Below are positions 31,261 to 41,200 of a DNA stretch of 64,000 nucleotides, in pieces. Source of the stretch: Bacillus methanolicus PB1 (GTDB taxonomy: Bacteria > Bacillota > Bacilli > Bacillales > Cytobacillaceae); assembly GCF_000262755.1 (NCBI RefSeq), contig NZ_AFEU01000003.1, forward strand, positions 1,054,001-1,118,000, in the 5' to 3' direction. The notes under the pieces were generated by a model. That model was not told the origin of the DNA, did no database searches, and worked only from the letters and a program-made list of their open reading frames with translations. Each line of letters opens with the position of its first letter. Position 1 is the first letter of the stretch. The translations under genes were made by a program, and so were the position numbers.

Positions 31261-31452
31261 CTATTTAAAAAACGGATATTTCAGGAGCATTTTTCTGAAC
31301 GTGCCTTCATCTTTAATCGGAATTTGTGTTGAGGTTTTGTGATAACATTTTTGGTGTGTAATAGTATTCAACTCGTCTAAGAATACTTTATCATCTATTT
31401 CAACCGGTTTTGAACAAATTCCGCACCGCAGTTTACCTAAAACTTTAAACAT
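31261..31452 (-). CDS. Zinc-ribbon-like small protein
   Basis: 63 residues; the second ATG (31452) is chosen because GGAG lies directly against the first ATG at 31461. LRCGICSKPVE gives one CxxC and THQKCYHK a Cys-His pair, so one zinc site is plausible. No enzyme motif. It sits upstream of the repressor gene on the same strand but behind a CCCCTCTC-type hairpin terminator (31238-31258). Confidence 0.6.
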   Translation of the reverse strand: MFKVLGKLRCGICSKPVEIDDKVFLDELNTITHQKCYHKTSTQIPIKDEGTFRKMLLKYPFFK

Positions 31453-31626
31453 ATGCCCCATCTCCCTAATATTGTTTATTCCTCATTGAAATTGAAATTC
31501 CTTTCAATATATAAAAAATACCCCTCTCGAGTAATAAAGTCCTATTTTTATCCACAAATTTACAGATGTTAGTGTTATAATCATAATACATTATTATACA
31601 TATGCTAAAGGGAGAGAATATTAGTA

Positions 31627-32523
31627 ATGGAAGTCAGATTACCTTCGAATTTCACCAGACATACTATGTATGAACTACTGAATTCTGTAATTGATTACGA
31701 ATTAAATCCAAAAGATCATACAATTACTTTTGATTTTTCCCATTTAAAGTTTATTGAACCTTCAGGAATAACAATTCTAAGTAACTTGTTTGAATGGTTA
31801 GTAAGAAGGGGCGTTAATACAAATATTTTATGTCCCGAAAGAATTATATGTGGAAAAAATGACCCTCTTCAATATTTAGATGATTCGAGATTCTTTGAAA
31901 GGTATATTGGTCAAACTATTACCGATAACCCAGAAATACGACCTACAACAATTCCTCTTAAGCTTGTTACTTATGAAAATAGTTACCAATGGCTCAATAT
32001 GGATTTTACATATTGGTTGTCTCAACAGTTGGGTATCCCTCCTAAATCACTTGTTAACATCAGAATGAGTATCGGGGAAATTTTTAATAATATAAATGAC
32101 CACGCACAAGAAAACACCGGCTGTATATTTGCTCAGCATTATCCAAGAGCAAATGAAATTAAAATTGCAATTTCGGATTTTGGTATAGGTATACCAAACA
32201 ACATAAGACGTATTAAACCTAGTCTTCAAGATCACCACGCCATAGAACAAGCAACCGTAGAAGGTTTTACATCTAAAACTTCCCCAAGAAATTTAGGAGC
32301 TGGTTTACATACTTTAATTGAAAACGTGGTAAATAATAATGGAGGGGCTGTTCATATTCATTCAAATTATGGTATATTAAGTTGTATTAAAGGGTATAAT
32401 GGGATTAAAAAGATCGCAACTCTTAAAAATGGGTTCTACCCTGGTACTTTTATTGAAGTTGTCCTTAGAACAGATGCTATTGAAAATATTCAAGATAATG
32501 AGGAGGAGTTCGAATGGTTTTAG
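31627..32523 (+). CDS. STAS-domain / HATPase (GHKL) fusion protein
   Basis: 298 residues. The N-terminal ~95 residues resemble a STAS domain (ITFDFSHLKFIEPSGITILS, the strand-helix carrying the phospho-acceptor region in anti-anti-sigma factors). The C-terminal ~170 are a GHKL ATPase with the N-box GEIFNNINDHA, G1 box DFGIGIP and G2 box NLGAGLHTLIENVV, as in SpoIIAB-type serine kinases. GGGAGAG lies before the ATG at 31627, and a TATAAT lies at 31576-31581. It overlaps the DUF4325 gene by 10 bp. Plus-strand island between repressor and lysis genes, so cargo. Role unknown; partner-switching or defence is an inference. Confidence 0.8.
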   Translation: MEVRLPSNFTRHTMYELLNSVIDYELNPKDHTITFDFSHLKFIEPSGITILSNLFEWLVRRGVNTNILCPERIICGKNDPLQYLDDSRFFERYIGQTITDNPEIRPTTIPLKLVTYENSYQWLNMDFTYWLSQQLGIPPKSLVNIRMSIGEIFNNINDHAQENTGCIFAQHYPRANEIKIAISDFGIGIPNNIRRIKPSLQDHHAIEQATVEGFTSKTSPRNLGAGLHTLIENVVNNNGGAVHIHSNYGILSCIKGYNGIKKIATLKNGFYPGTFIEVVLRTDAIENIQDNEEEFEWF

Positions 32524-32819
32524 TTCAAATTAGTAACCATGTAGGACGTTGTTACTCCAATGAAGATGGGAAGATCATAAAAGACATTCTTAAATCTCAT
32601 CTTGATAAAGGACACAACATTACAGTTTCTTTTAAAGATATAGATGGTGTTACATCTTCATTTGTTAATACAGCGTTTATTGAGTTACTAAATGAATATG
32701 AGTTCGACTTTATAAAGAAGTCAATTCGATTTGTAAACTCAACAAAGCAAATAAATGATATGATTAAAGATCGTTTTTTATTTGAGGTCAACAGAAGAAA
32801 AAATCTTATAATAGCATGA
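32514..32819 (+). CDS. STAS-like DUF4325 protein
   Basis: 101 residues. The core ITVSFKDIDGVTSSFVNTAF...IRFVNSTKQINDMI is the DUF4325 STAS-like domain. It starts within the 3' end of the STAS-ATPase gene (10 bp overlap, ribosome site GAGGAGG), so the products are made together and probably interact. DUF4325 has no established biochemical role that I know; STAS relatives are phosphorylated by GHKL kinases, which makes the upstream ATPase a natural partner. A bidirectional terminator follows. Confidence 0.85.
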   Translation: MVLVQISNHVGRCYSNEDGKIIKDILKSHLDKGHNITVSFKDIDGVTSSFVNTAFIELLNEYEFDFIKKSIRFVNSTKQINDMIKDRFLFEVNRRKNLIIA

Positions 32820-32826
32820 AAAAAAC

Positions 32827-32860
32827 AATAGCCCTTCTCCTTTCTAGGAGAGGGGCTATT
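32827..32860. terminator. Bidirectional terminator at the end of the lysis operon
   Basis: Long stem AATAGCCC-TTCTCC / GGAGA-GGGGCTATT (32827-32860) between the convergent DUF4325 and amidase genes; on the minus strand it is followed by TTGTTTTTTT. Confidence 0.85.
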
Positions 32861-32861
32861 A

Positions 32862-33575
32862 TTATGCTTTGACAACTATAGCTGGATATCCCTTTTTCTT
32901 CAACTCATATGCAAGTCGTTCAGCATTGGCTTTTTCTGAAAATGCGCCGACCTGGACTTTGTATGAGCCCTGTTTGCTGGGTGTTTTCGTTGTTGGCGGT
33001 TTTGGAGAAGACTTTTTCTTCAAACAGTATTGTTCGACTAGGCTCGCCAGAATAGCACCAGCAACAATCCGGCGGTAATTATCTGACTTCAATAATTTCG
33101 CCTCTTCCCGATTTGTCATAAACCCAGCTTCTACGAGAATTGCAGTCATTTTGGTTTCACGGAGCATATGAAAATCTCCTGCTTTTACCCCTCTATTTTG
33201 CAATCCTGTTGCTTTGATTAAGTTAGCTTGTACTTTTTCAGCCAAAGCAACAGCTTCTTTTGGTCTAGTTAGATAAACAAACGTTTCAATTCCTCTTGCA
33301 TCGTTCCAGGTGCTTCCGTTTGCGTTAGCGTGAATATCAATATGAACATTCGCACCCCAGGCATTTGCTCTATCTGAACGTTCTTGAAGTGGAATATCCC
33401 TTTGCCCTGTCGGATCATCAAGACGCAAAAACGCAACATTTTCATAGTTTGCTAAACCTGCCATCAAATATTTGACAACAGCTGAATTGAATTCCCACTC
33501 TTTAATAGTTCCATCGGGAGTTTGTTTTCCGGGAGTTGTTTTAGCGTGGCCTGCCGAAAGTGAGATTTTAAACAT
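32862..33575 (-). CDS. Endolysin: N-acetylmuramoyl-L-alanine amidase with SPOR domain
   Basis: 237 residues from the ATG at 33575 (AAAGGAGGA upstream). Amidase_3 catalytic domain with zinc ligands in SAGHAK, EWEFN and DIHANA, and the catalytic Glu in LVEAGFMTN; then a Lys/Pro/Thr linker (KKKSSPKPPTTKTP) and a C-terminal SPOR repeat (YKVQVGAFSEKANAERLAYE). It cuts the glycan-peptide bond in the host wall. Overlaps the holin gene by 8 bp. The SPOR domain is like that of the Bacillus mother-cell amidases such as CwlC. Confidence 0.93.
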   Translation of the reverse strand: MFKISLSAGHAKTTPGKQTPDGTIKEWEFNSAVVKYLMAGLANYENVAFLRLDDPTGQRDIPLQERSDRANAWGANVHIDIHANANGSTWNDARGIETFVYLTRPKEAVALAEKVQANLIKATGLQNRGVKAGDFHMLRETKMTAILVEAGFMTNREEAKLLKSDNYRRIVAGAILASLVEQYCLKKKSSPKPPTTKTPSKQGSYKVQVGAFSEKANAERLAYELKKKGYPAIVVKA

Positions 33576-33828
33576 TTTTTTGTCCTCCTTTTTCAATTGC
33601 ATATTTAATCGCCGCGACCGAACCAATGCCGTATAACGCATATTTCAGCCCGTTGACTAACACTCCAAAAGAAAAAGCGTTGTTCTCAAAGATTGAGAAA
33701 GCAACGCCTAGTGCAACTGCCGTAATCGGTATATAGCGATTCGAAAGATTGGCCGCTTGCCTAATTGCATAAAGTAGAACTGCCAATGCGACATATGCCG
33801 TAAATTCGATTGAAAGAATGGATTCCAT
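33568..33828 (-). CDS. Holin
   Basis: 86 residues with two to three membrane segments (about 9-22, 34-50 and 60-76) and a charged tail EKGGQKNV, of the A118/Hol118-like holin type. Forms the membrane lesion that frees the endolysin. Position between the XhlA-like gene and the amidase supports this. The short N terminus MESILSIEFTAY precedes the first segment. Confidence 0.85.
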   Translation of the reverse strand: MESILSIEFTAYVALAVLLYAIRQAANLSNRYIPITAVALGVAFSIFENNAFSFGVLVNGLKYALYGIGSVAAIKYAIEKGGQKNV

Positions 33829-33841
33829 TTGAATCTCTCCT

Positions 33842-34108
33842 TTATTGTCTTAAGTAGTTTAATAAACTAAAAATAAAAGTCACTGCTACTGCTGCAATAC
33901 TCACAAACAAAGAAATATTTGCACGTTTATTTTCTTTTACTTCTTTAAGTTCTTCCTCGAAATGTTTGAACCTAATATCGGCTTCATTCCTAGTTAAAAA
34001 GTTTGCGCTGTAAGCATCAAGTTTCGTTTCTATCCGCTCAAGGCCTTTCGATAATGCAACCAATTGGGTTTCTAGTGTTGCAATTCTTTCATAATCTTTT
34101 TGCTCCAA
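33842..34108 (-). CDS. XhlA-like lysis accessory membrane protein
   Basis: About 88 residues if started at the TTG at 34108 (GGGGG 8 bases upstream). Earlier in-frame ATGs at 34129 and 34156 lack a site, and the one at 34156 overlaps the previous gene. A charged amphipathic coiled coil (ERIATLETQLVALSKGLERI) is followed by one C-terminal membrane segment (ISLFVSIAAVAVTFIFSLL), the pattern of PBSX XhlA, which helps holin and amidase lyse the host. Confidence 0.75.
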   Translation of the reverse strand: MEQKDYERIATLETQLVALSKGLERIETKLDAYSANFLTRNEADIRFKHFEEELKEVKENKRANISLFVSIAAVAVTFIFSLLNYLRQ

Positions 34109-34133
34109 TTTGGAAACCCCCAATCTCATTTTG

Positions 34134-34361
34134 CTACACAATTTTTCCAACCACAACGCCTTTTACAAGCATTACCCGATCGTTCGCTGCAGGAGTGTAA
34201 CTTGCCAAATACGGGTATGCTTTTCCACTTACAACCGTTTCCCCATCAAAAATCAAACGAGGGCGACCGCTTGTGTAATTCGGGTCCACCCTCGCAAATT
34301 GAATGATTTTTTCTTTTTTCTTGTTCATGAAGTTCGAGATAAAAAACTCATGATCTATCAT
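34134..34361 (-). CDS. Small phage protein between baseplate and lysis genes
   Basis: 75 residues, mainly strand-forming (SGRPRLIFDGETVVSGKAYP), with GDRV-type ANDRVMLVKGVVVGKIV end that resembles an OB-like or tail tip segment. It overlaps the tail protein gene upstream by 4 bp, which ties it to the tail module. I do not recognise a named family. Confidence 0.65.
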   Translation of the reverse strand: MIDHEFFISNFMNKKKEKIIQFARVDPNYTSGRPRLIFDGETVVSGKAYPYLASYTPAANDRVMLVKGVVVGKIV

Positions 34362-35467
34362 ATGGACACCACCTTCCGGACTTCGTGCTTCATTCGAGCG
34401 CCGGCTTTCAATGGCATTGTCCAGTTTGTCTCACTGTATTTCCCTTTGATTCCGAGAGGAGAATAATCAATCTCCAACACGTCCATATAGTCATGAAGTG
34501 GATTCAACGCTGTTTCAAAAGTGAGCTTTCCGTACACTTGTGACGCTTCAAAAGCAATCCGTTGGACATATGCATCAAGTGATTGCTGATCGGCGATGTC
34601 AGTCACTTCACGATAATCAACAATTGTCCGCCCCCTACTAACAGTAGATGTAGGACTGTTCGGATTGTCGTTCGTGTATGTCGAAAACAGCGACTGCTCC
34701 GCGTTCGAACATGTGACTACCCATTTGTTTGGCACATTAAAAAGGTCCAATTCTTCTTCCATGCCTGCGTAAATGATACTTAATTCACCATCTTTGTAAG
34801 TGTATTCAGCCGAACGGATAGATGGGCTTCTATATGTCATGCTGGTGAAATATCCATACACATCGACATGAATCGGTGTGTAATTGATTGCCGTCAATAA
34901 AGTGTTGACTGCTTCCAATTTTTCTTTACCCGGTTCAAACTCCATATCTACCGGCAGCACCTTGTCTGTTTGCTCGATGTTGTGTTTGATGATTCCTGCG
35001 CTTGCTAAGATATTTATGACAGCTGTTCGATAATTTGTGCCTTCCGTAACAGTGTATCTTGAATCGAACTTGTCATCACGAAGTATTAAAAGGCCATCAA
35101 ACGCATCAACATCTCTATACACATTTTTATTTGAATCTTTTCTTGTGGGACTGCTCAGTAAAAAAATTCCCAAAGGAAACTCAATATATTTTCCATCTCT
35201 CATACGCAAAAGAGCAAAAGGTTGTATTCGATCACTAAGCCAATTTATTTCTCCACGGTCTTTTAATTGAAATTTTGCTGTTCTCTTTATAGAAGCAAGG
35301 GAATCCATACTGACTTCCCCATCTATTACTGAATCTAATTCACCTATTTTTTTATCATCTTTATCAAGCAAATCATATCGAAATTTGAAATGCCGTTGTC
35401 CATATTTTCCGTGAAGAACATCGATGATTTCTTGTCGCGAATATGGATAGTTGACTAGCGAAAGCAT
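34358..35467 (-). CDS. Phage tail (baseplate/hub-like) protein
   Basis: 369 residues. An LSSPTRKDSNKNVYRDVDAFD segment and the GTNYRTAVINILASAG segment resemble the siphophage DUF5048/tail-associated protein downstream of the tail fibre. Lies between the large receptor-binding candidate and the lysis genes. Likely part of the distal tail that contacts the host. No cysteine or enzymatic motif is seen. Start ATG overlaps near the preceding stop with only a 2-base gap. Confidence 0.75.
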   Translation of the reverse strand: MLSLVNYPYSRQEIIDVLHGKYGQRHFKFRYDLLDKDDKKIGELDSVIDGEVSMDSLASIKRTAKFQLKDRGEINWLSDRIQPFALLRMRDGKYIEFPLGIFLLSSPTRKDSNKNVYRDVDAFDGLLILRDDKFDSRYTVTEGTNYRTAVINILASAGIIKHNIEQTDKVLPVDMEFEPGKEKLEAVNTLLTAINYTPIHVDVYGYFTSMTYRSPSIRSAEYTYKDGELSIIYAGMEEELDLFNVPNKWVVTCSNAEQSLFSTYTNDNPNSPTSTVSRGRTIVDYREVTDIADQQSLDAYVQRIAFEASQVYGKLTFETALNPLHDYMDVLEIDYSPLGIKGKYSETNWTMPLKAGARMKHEVRKVVSI

Positions 35468-35469
35468 GA

Positions 35470-38283
35470 CTATACTTCCTCCGTATAGGAAACTTCCTCA
35501 AATTTAAGGCTGACGGTATTTCCGTAGAATTCGTCTTCAATTGGCAATTCGAATACATGGCAGAACATTTTTCTACCACGTCCGTCTCGATAGCAAAGTG
35601 TATTTTTCCAACGAATTAATTTTTCAAGAGCTTCTCGATCACCGCTGTTTTTAAGCAAGTTTAGCTTTACACTGACAGAACATTGCTCGGTATCGTCATA
35701 TTCAGCAACCGGCAATCTTCGCCCTGCGAATTGCATCATTGCCGCAGTCGGTTGCCAACTTTCACTTCGATCACTCACGAATTTGAATTGACGAAGTGTT
35801 TCTAAAGGATTGGCTGCTTCATGAAGCCATACTCCTGTAAAAGATATAGATTCACCGACTATCAAACTATCGGAATATGTTCCGTTGTCTCCCCATGCAC
35901 GCACAAAGTATTCATAAACTTGCCCAGATGCAGGGGTGTAATCGATAAAAGAAGCATCAGCCATATTTGTTGCGATTCGTATCCATGTTGTTTCACCTTG
36001 TTTCCGACGATATAAGTCATTGTATGAGACAGCAGGCTCCGTTCCGCTTGGAGTTGGATTATCAATCGAAACAATAATAACCCCTTCTCCTTTTGTTGTT
36101 GTAACAATCGGAACAGCCGGCGGTGTGTAGGAAACGTGAATGTTTGACGTTACAAAATCCGACCACAAATTATCAGTGTTTTTAATTGCGACTTGTATTT
36201 TGTAGTCAGTGTTATTTTGTAAATCGAACAGTACCGTTTGAGCCTTGTTCGTACTATTCGCTTGGATTTCCCACAATAAATTGTTGTTGCTGTCCAGCAA
36301 TTTCACATGATAAGCAGTTTGGCCAACAGAACTCCATTGAACAACAGGATTCGCAACAGGAACTGTTGCACCGTTAGTAGGGTCGATAATCGTTGGATTC
36401 GCGGGTTTGTCTCCTGCAAAAAATGTTTGGATGTTGCTATAAGGTGAAGATAGACTAGCTTGGTCATACGTTCTCACTTGCCATTCAATTGTACCTCGAG
36501 GGAATGTATTTGCTGGCGCATCCCAATATTGATTTGTCGTGACTTGAGTAACGGTATTCCACGTTTGTGCCCCTTGTAGTCGCCACTGTAAATCAAATTT
36601 TGCCTGTGGATCACCGTTTGCATCGTTATGTTGCCATGACAAGCGAATAACGGATCCACGGTCTTTCGGTGTTCCTCCACTTGGTGAAAGATTCGTCGGC
36701 ACAGTCGGTGCTTGGTTGTGTTGAATGGTGAAAACACCGTTACTTTCATCCCAAAGGCCGTATGATGTGCCATCATAAGCACGGATACGGATCTTAGCCG
36801 TCGATGTTTCGAGCTCATTCGTGAAATCGTATGTGTAACTTGTTGCCCCTGCACTCGTCAACGGTACAATATCTTTCCACGTCGAACCGTTATCGGTGGA
36901 TAATTGGATTTGGTATTTTAGGGAACCTTGTGCTGTTTCAGTATCAGTTGACGGATTCCACATAATTGTATGTTGAGCATTCCATGTCTCCCCGCCGTTT
37001 GGACTTGTGACGGTTGGGGCGGTTGGGGGCATATTATACGTTATAACAACATAAGGTTTATTGCTACTCGACTCCGACGAATCGAAACCTTTATGACTTG
37101 CCGTTTCCGGGTTTGTTTTTAGCATAATTCCATAATTGGGTAATATCCCCTTACTCCAGTCACTCGCCACTTGTGTAATATTGAATTCATTCCAGCTACC
37201 AGCTAATAAATTAATACTACCAAATGGTGTAGCATCAAATGGTGGTTGGTTATTCCATGTAATTATGCTTTCGTCCCAATCCGCCAGTGGTCTAAACATT
37301 TCACATATTGGTGAATCAGAAACGGCATATGCTGATAGTCGTGCATATAATTTAGCATCGGTTATGATAGCTCCTGCCGGGATAGTTGACAGCGAAAACT
37401 TTATATATGTTCTATACTTAAATCCAGATTCTTGCCCCACATAGAATGCTGCGCTAAAACCATAATTTGAGTTGGCGTTAATGTCACTTGCAACCGTAGC
37501 ATCATGAAAATTACTTGTATTATCAAATGTAACTGTAACAGTCGGATCAATCACGATTGGATACGTTAACCCCGTTACATCTGCAACTAAATCAATAAAT
37601 GTTTTATCCCCTTCACGCCGTATGGTTTGCGCAACATCCCGGCGCTCACCGTTGGCATCTTCTAACCATGCGGTTTGTAGTTTTAAATTCCCTGCGGTTA
37701 AATCATCTTCCAAAGGACCGTCAACTTCAAACGAAAAAGAAAAAGGCGCACGGTCACTTTTCAGAATGATTGTCTCTTTCACACCGTTTGGCATGACTTC
37801 GAGACAAACATCTGTGTCGTTCCATGCGTCCTGATAGTGTACACAATTCTTTTTGTCTGGTTCGATATGTGCTCGGGCCGGACTTGCTCCAACCGGTTTG
37901 AACTTCAGCTTATTCTGCCCTTTACCAACAACATAACCCCGCTTGAAGTTTCTTGGCAGTTTCACATCAAAAGGGACTTTCAGTCCTTGAAAGTCGTACA
38001 GATCACGATTGAGTTTGTTCTTTCTTTTTTCTTCCCTTGCCCGCTCTCTGGCTTCTCTAAACCGCTCTCGGCCTTCTTTGGCCACTGGTTCATCTATCAG
38101 ATCAAAATCGGCTTCATCAAATAAATCCGTATTAATATTGTGTAAATTGCCGTTTTCATCTTCGAAGTGAACGGGCCCGGTATATATTTCCGTTGTATAT
38201 GATCCATCAAAGTTTATCCATGTTTTACTATTACGGGTACGTTTGTTGAGCATTTCTCCGACTTTGAAATTTTGAGTTGGCAA
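35470..38283 (-). CDS. Large tail protein with DNRLRE and fibronectin-III domains
   Basis: 937 residues from the TTG at 38283, with GGGGGTGAG 5 bases upstream. Order: N-terminal region with EIYTGPVHFEDENGNLHNIN, as in WapA/Rhs-type wall proteins (1-100); a beta-rich part (to about 265); a DNRLRE domain (VTFDNTSNFHDATVASD...RTYIKFSLSTIPAGAIITDA, about 270-430); three to four FN3-like repeats with APTVTSPNGGETW or PTIIDPTNGATVP starts (430-840); and a tail-attachment end. It lies directly after the tape measure gene, so it is a tail tip or fibre protein and the best candidate for receptor binding. Confidence 0.8.
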   Translation of the reverse strand: MPTQNFKVGEMLNKRTRNSKTWINFDGSYTTEIYTGPVHFEDENGNLHNINTDLFDEADFDLIDEPVAKEGRERFREARERAREEKRKNKLNRDLYDFQGLKVPFDVKLPRNFKRGYVVGKGQNKLKFKPVGASPARAHIEPDKKNCVHYQDAWNDTDVCLEVMPNGVKETIILKSDRAPFSFSFEVDGPLEDDLTAGNLKLQTAWLEDANGERRDVAQTIRREGDKTFIDLVADVTGLTYPIVIDPTVTVTFDNTSNFHDATVASDINANSNYGFSAAFYVGQESGFKYRTYIKFSLSTIPAGAIITDAKLYARLSAYAVSDSPICEMFRPLADWDESIITWNNQPPFDATPFGSINLLAGSWNEFNITQVASDWSKGILPNYGIMLKTNPETASHKGFDSSESSSNKPYVVITYNMPPTAPTVTSPNGGETWNAQHTIMWNPSTDTETAQGSLKYQIQLSTDNGSTWKDIVPLTSAGATSYTYDFTNELETSTAKIRIRAYDGTSYGLWDESNGVFTIQHNQAPTVPTNLSPSGGTPKDRGSVIRLSWQHNDANGDPQAKFDLQWRLQGAQTWNTVTQVTTNQYWDAPANTFPRGTIEWQVRTYDQASLSSPYSNIQTFFAGDKPANPTIIDPTNGATVPVANPVVQWSSVGQTAYHVKLLDSNNNLLWEIQANSTNKAQTVLFDLQNNTDYKIQVAIKNTDNLWSDFVTSNIHVSYTPPAVPIVTTTKGEGVIIVSIDNPTPSGTEPAVSYNDLYRRKQGETTWIRIATNMADASFIDYTPASGQVYEYFVRAWGDNGTYSDSLIVGESISFTGVWLHEAANPLETLRQFKFVSDRSESWQPTAAMMQFAGRRLPVAEYDDTEQCSVSVKLNLLKNSGDREALEKLIRWKNTLCYRDGRGRKMFCHVFELPIEDEFYGNTVSLKFEEVSYTEEV

Positions 38284-38296
38284 TGTGCTCACCCCC

Positions 38297-41200
38297 TTAG
38301 AGTTTCTTCCATGTTCCACCTGTTCGGGCGGCATTCCTCATATCACCATAAAGTAAACGATTAATGTCTGGATAGGTTTGTTCAGCAATGGTTTTTCCGT
38401 CCAAATCTACTCTCAATATAATCGCCCCTCCCGGAGATTGAACAGGTGAATTATTCGGTAAGTTCGAAAGACTTCTTACATTGGCTCCTACTCCAACTGG
38501 AAATTGATGGATTGAAAGTGATGGAATCGCCGCCTGCGCCATTCGATTGGTTGCTGAAATAACTGCACCGATGTTTCTTGTGATACCTTCTGCAAGACCA
38601 AGAGGAATCCATTTCCCTATTTCATCCCGCATGACACGAGAAGGAGATTTGATTTTGAGTGTAGATTTCATGGTATTCTCGACGATAGCAGCGATTTCTT
38701 GCGCTTTCTTTTGGAGTGGACCGATCATAGAGTTCAAACCATCGATAAGCCCTTGCATCGAATTTTTCCCTATATCACTCATTGACGCAGACATGAGATT
38801 GAGCTCTGTTTTTGTACCTTCGCTGATCTCCTTCACTTTGGCCATCCATTCGTTCTTGTGTAGTTCTAACTGTGCATTTGCCTGTGCGCGTAACTCAGCG
38901 ATTTTATTATTGTATTCAATTTTTACTTGTTCAAGCTCAGTACTTGCCGTAACACGTAACTGCTGAATTTTCGCTTGTGTTTCCTGGCGCATTCCCTCTA
39001 GCTCGTTGACTGCTTGCGTTTTTGCCAATGCGTTTTTCTCACGCCACAACTGAACGTACTGATTCAGCTCTTCATCAGAAAGAGAGTTGAGCGCCGCAAT
39101 CTCATCAACCGCTTTCGGTCCCATTTCCCGAAGTTCTTGAAGAAGTCCATCATCAATGCCCCGCGCTGATAAAGAAACAATATTGCCTTGCCAGTCTTTG
39201 AATGCACCGACCTGATCTGCAAGGTTTTGGAGTAACCCTTGTCCGGATACATCACTTTTCCTTTTGATTTCATCAAAAATCCCAGCAAAGCTATACAACG
39301 ATTTTGCGCGGCTATCAACCGCCTTTTCATATTCTTCGGTAAGTTTTCGTTCCTCTTCCAAGAGGCGATTATTAATCTCTTTGACTTTCTGCTCGTATTC
39401 CTCTTTAGCCTTGAGCTCGTCCTGCTGCAAACGCTCGTTGATTTCTTTCACTTTTTGGGCATATTCGTTGTTTGCAGCTAAAAGCTTATCGTTGATTTCC
39501 TTCTTGACGCGATATATTTCGCGTTCCCAATATTTACGTTCCTCTGTACCTTCTTTGTATCGCTTGGCGACAGTTTCTAATGATTTTAGTTCGTCAACAA
39601 GAGAAAGCTGACCGTAATATTTCTTTTCTTCAAACCACTTTTTCTCGTTCTCAAAATTGCGTTTGGTAATCTCGTCTTTCACGCGCCAAAACTCTTTTTC
39701 GGCTTCCAATCGTTCTTTGGTCCCTTTTTTAAATTGTTTTGCAAGATTGTTCCACCACTTCAACTCGGTTTCGAGGGACACGTTACGAACTTGTTTTTCG
39801 TAATCAATCGCCTGTTTACCTTGCTCAAATAGCTTTCGAGCCATTTCCGCGTCCTTTTTCGCTTGAGCATCCTGAACCTTCTTGATTTCAAGATTGACTT
39901 TACGAGTTTGATCGGTTGTTTTCGCCCGTTTCAACAACGAACGCAATTCCCTTACGTATTCGGTTGTGTCGATTTTACCCATTTTGAACTTGTACTGCGC
40001 GTATTTGAACGCCTCTTCAAACGCCTTTTGCGCTGCTTTCGCTTGTGCTGCCGCTGCTTTGGTTACTTTACTCGTAGACTTTTTGATTCCTTCTGCGACA
40101 CCAGCACCGATTGGAACACCTACCTCGTCACGCATGACGCGAGATGGTGAATGAATAGCGAGAACCGATTTGAATGTTCTTATTACAGAGTTCGCTATAT
40201 CCTTTGCTTTATCTACAATCGCTCCAGCCATACTGGAGATTCCTCGGTAAAGACCTTGAATGATGTTTTTTCCAATACTGAATAAGTCTATACCCCTTAA
40301 GAATGAGATTATATCGTTCCATACCCTTGTGATAATGGACTTGATATTAGTTGATACCTCATTCACAACATTCTTCATCGTTTGAAATCCAACTCTGATA
40401 ATTACCTTTAAAGAATTGACAACGGTTGAAATGATACTATTAATGGCATTCCAAACGCCCGTAATGACTGATCTTATGCCGGTCATTACGTTTGTCGTTG
40501 TCGCTTTTATGCCGTTCCAAATACCGGTGATAATGGATTTTACTGAGTTCATCGTAAAATTGATGATCGTCTTAATGGTTGTAAATCCGTTTGATACAAG
40601 TGTTGAAACACTTGAAACGCTACCTTGGAACAGCGATTTTATATAACTCCATCCAGCTTGAACGATGGTTTTTAAACCGGTGAATAGGGCTTTTCCAAGA
40701 CTAAGTATTCGACCATAAAGCATTAGGTTAAAAATGTTCCAAACGGCTTGTATGGCACCGACAAAAATATTCTTAATTCCTTCCCACATTTTTGAGAAAT
40801 TGCCAGTCAAAATGCCAGAAAACAGCTGAATAAGTCCTTGTATGAAAGTCAATGCACCTTGAATTGCGCCTTTGATGCTATCCCATACGCTTACTACAAT
40901 GAATTTCAAAACAGGCCATATTGCTTTAAATACCGCCATAATCACGGTTAACGATGTATTTATTACGGCCTGTATGAACGACCAAACATTTTGCGTTGCA
41001 GCTAAAATAGAACTTTGATTTTGGTCCCAAAATGCTTTAATTTGGCCCCATATTTGCATAATAAAAGCACCGATTGCAGAAATTACGGTGCTAATTGTTG
41101 ATTGGATAGCTGTCCATATAGTTGTGACACTTGTTCTAAACTGTTCATTTGTTTGATACATAGCAACAAAAATTGCAATCAAACCTGTAATTGCGCCGAT

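Noticed and set aside
31627-32819. Sensor histidine kinase and response regulator pair
   Set aside because: There is no H-box or receiver domain; the fold is STAS plus GHKL, as in anti-sigma kinases.
36474-36854. Alternative minus-strand frame in the tail fibre gene
   Set aside because: It lies inside a clearly coding FN3 region in another frame.
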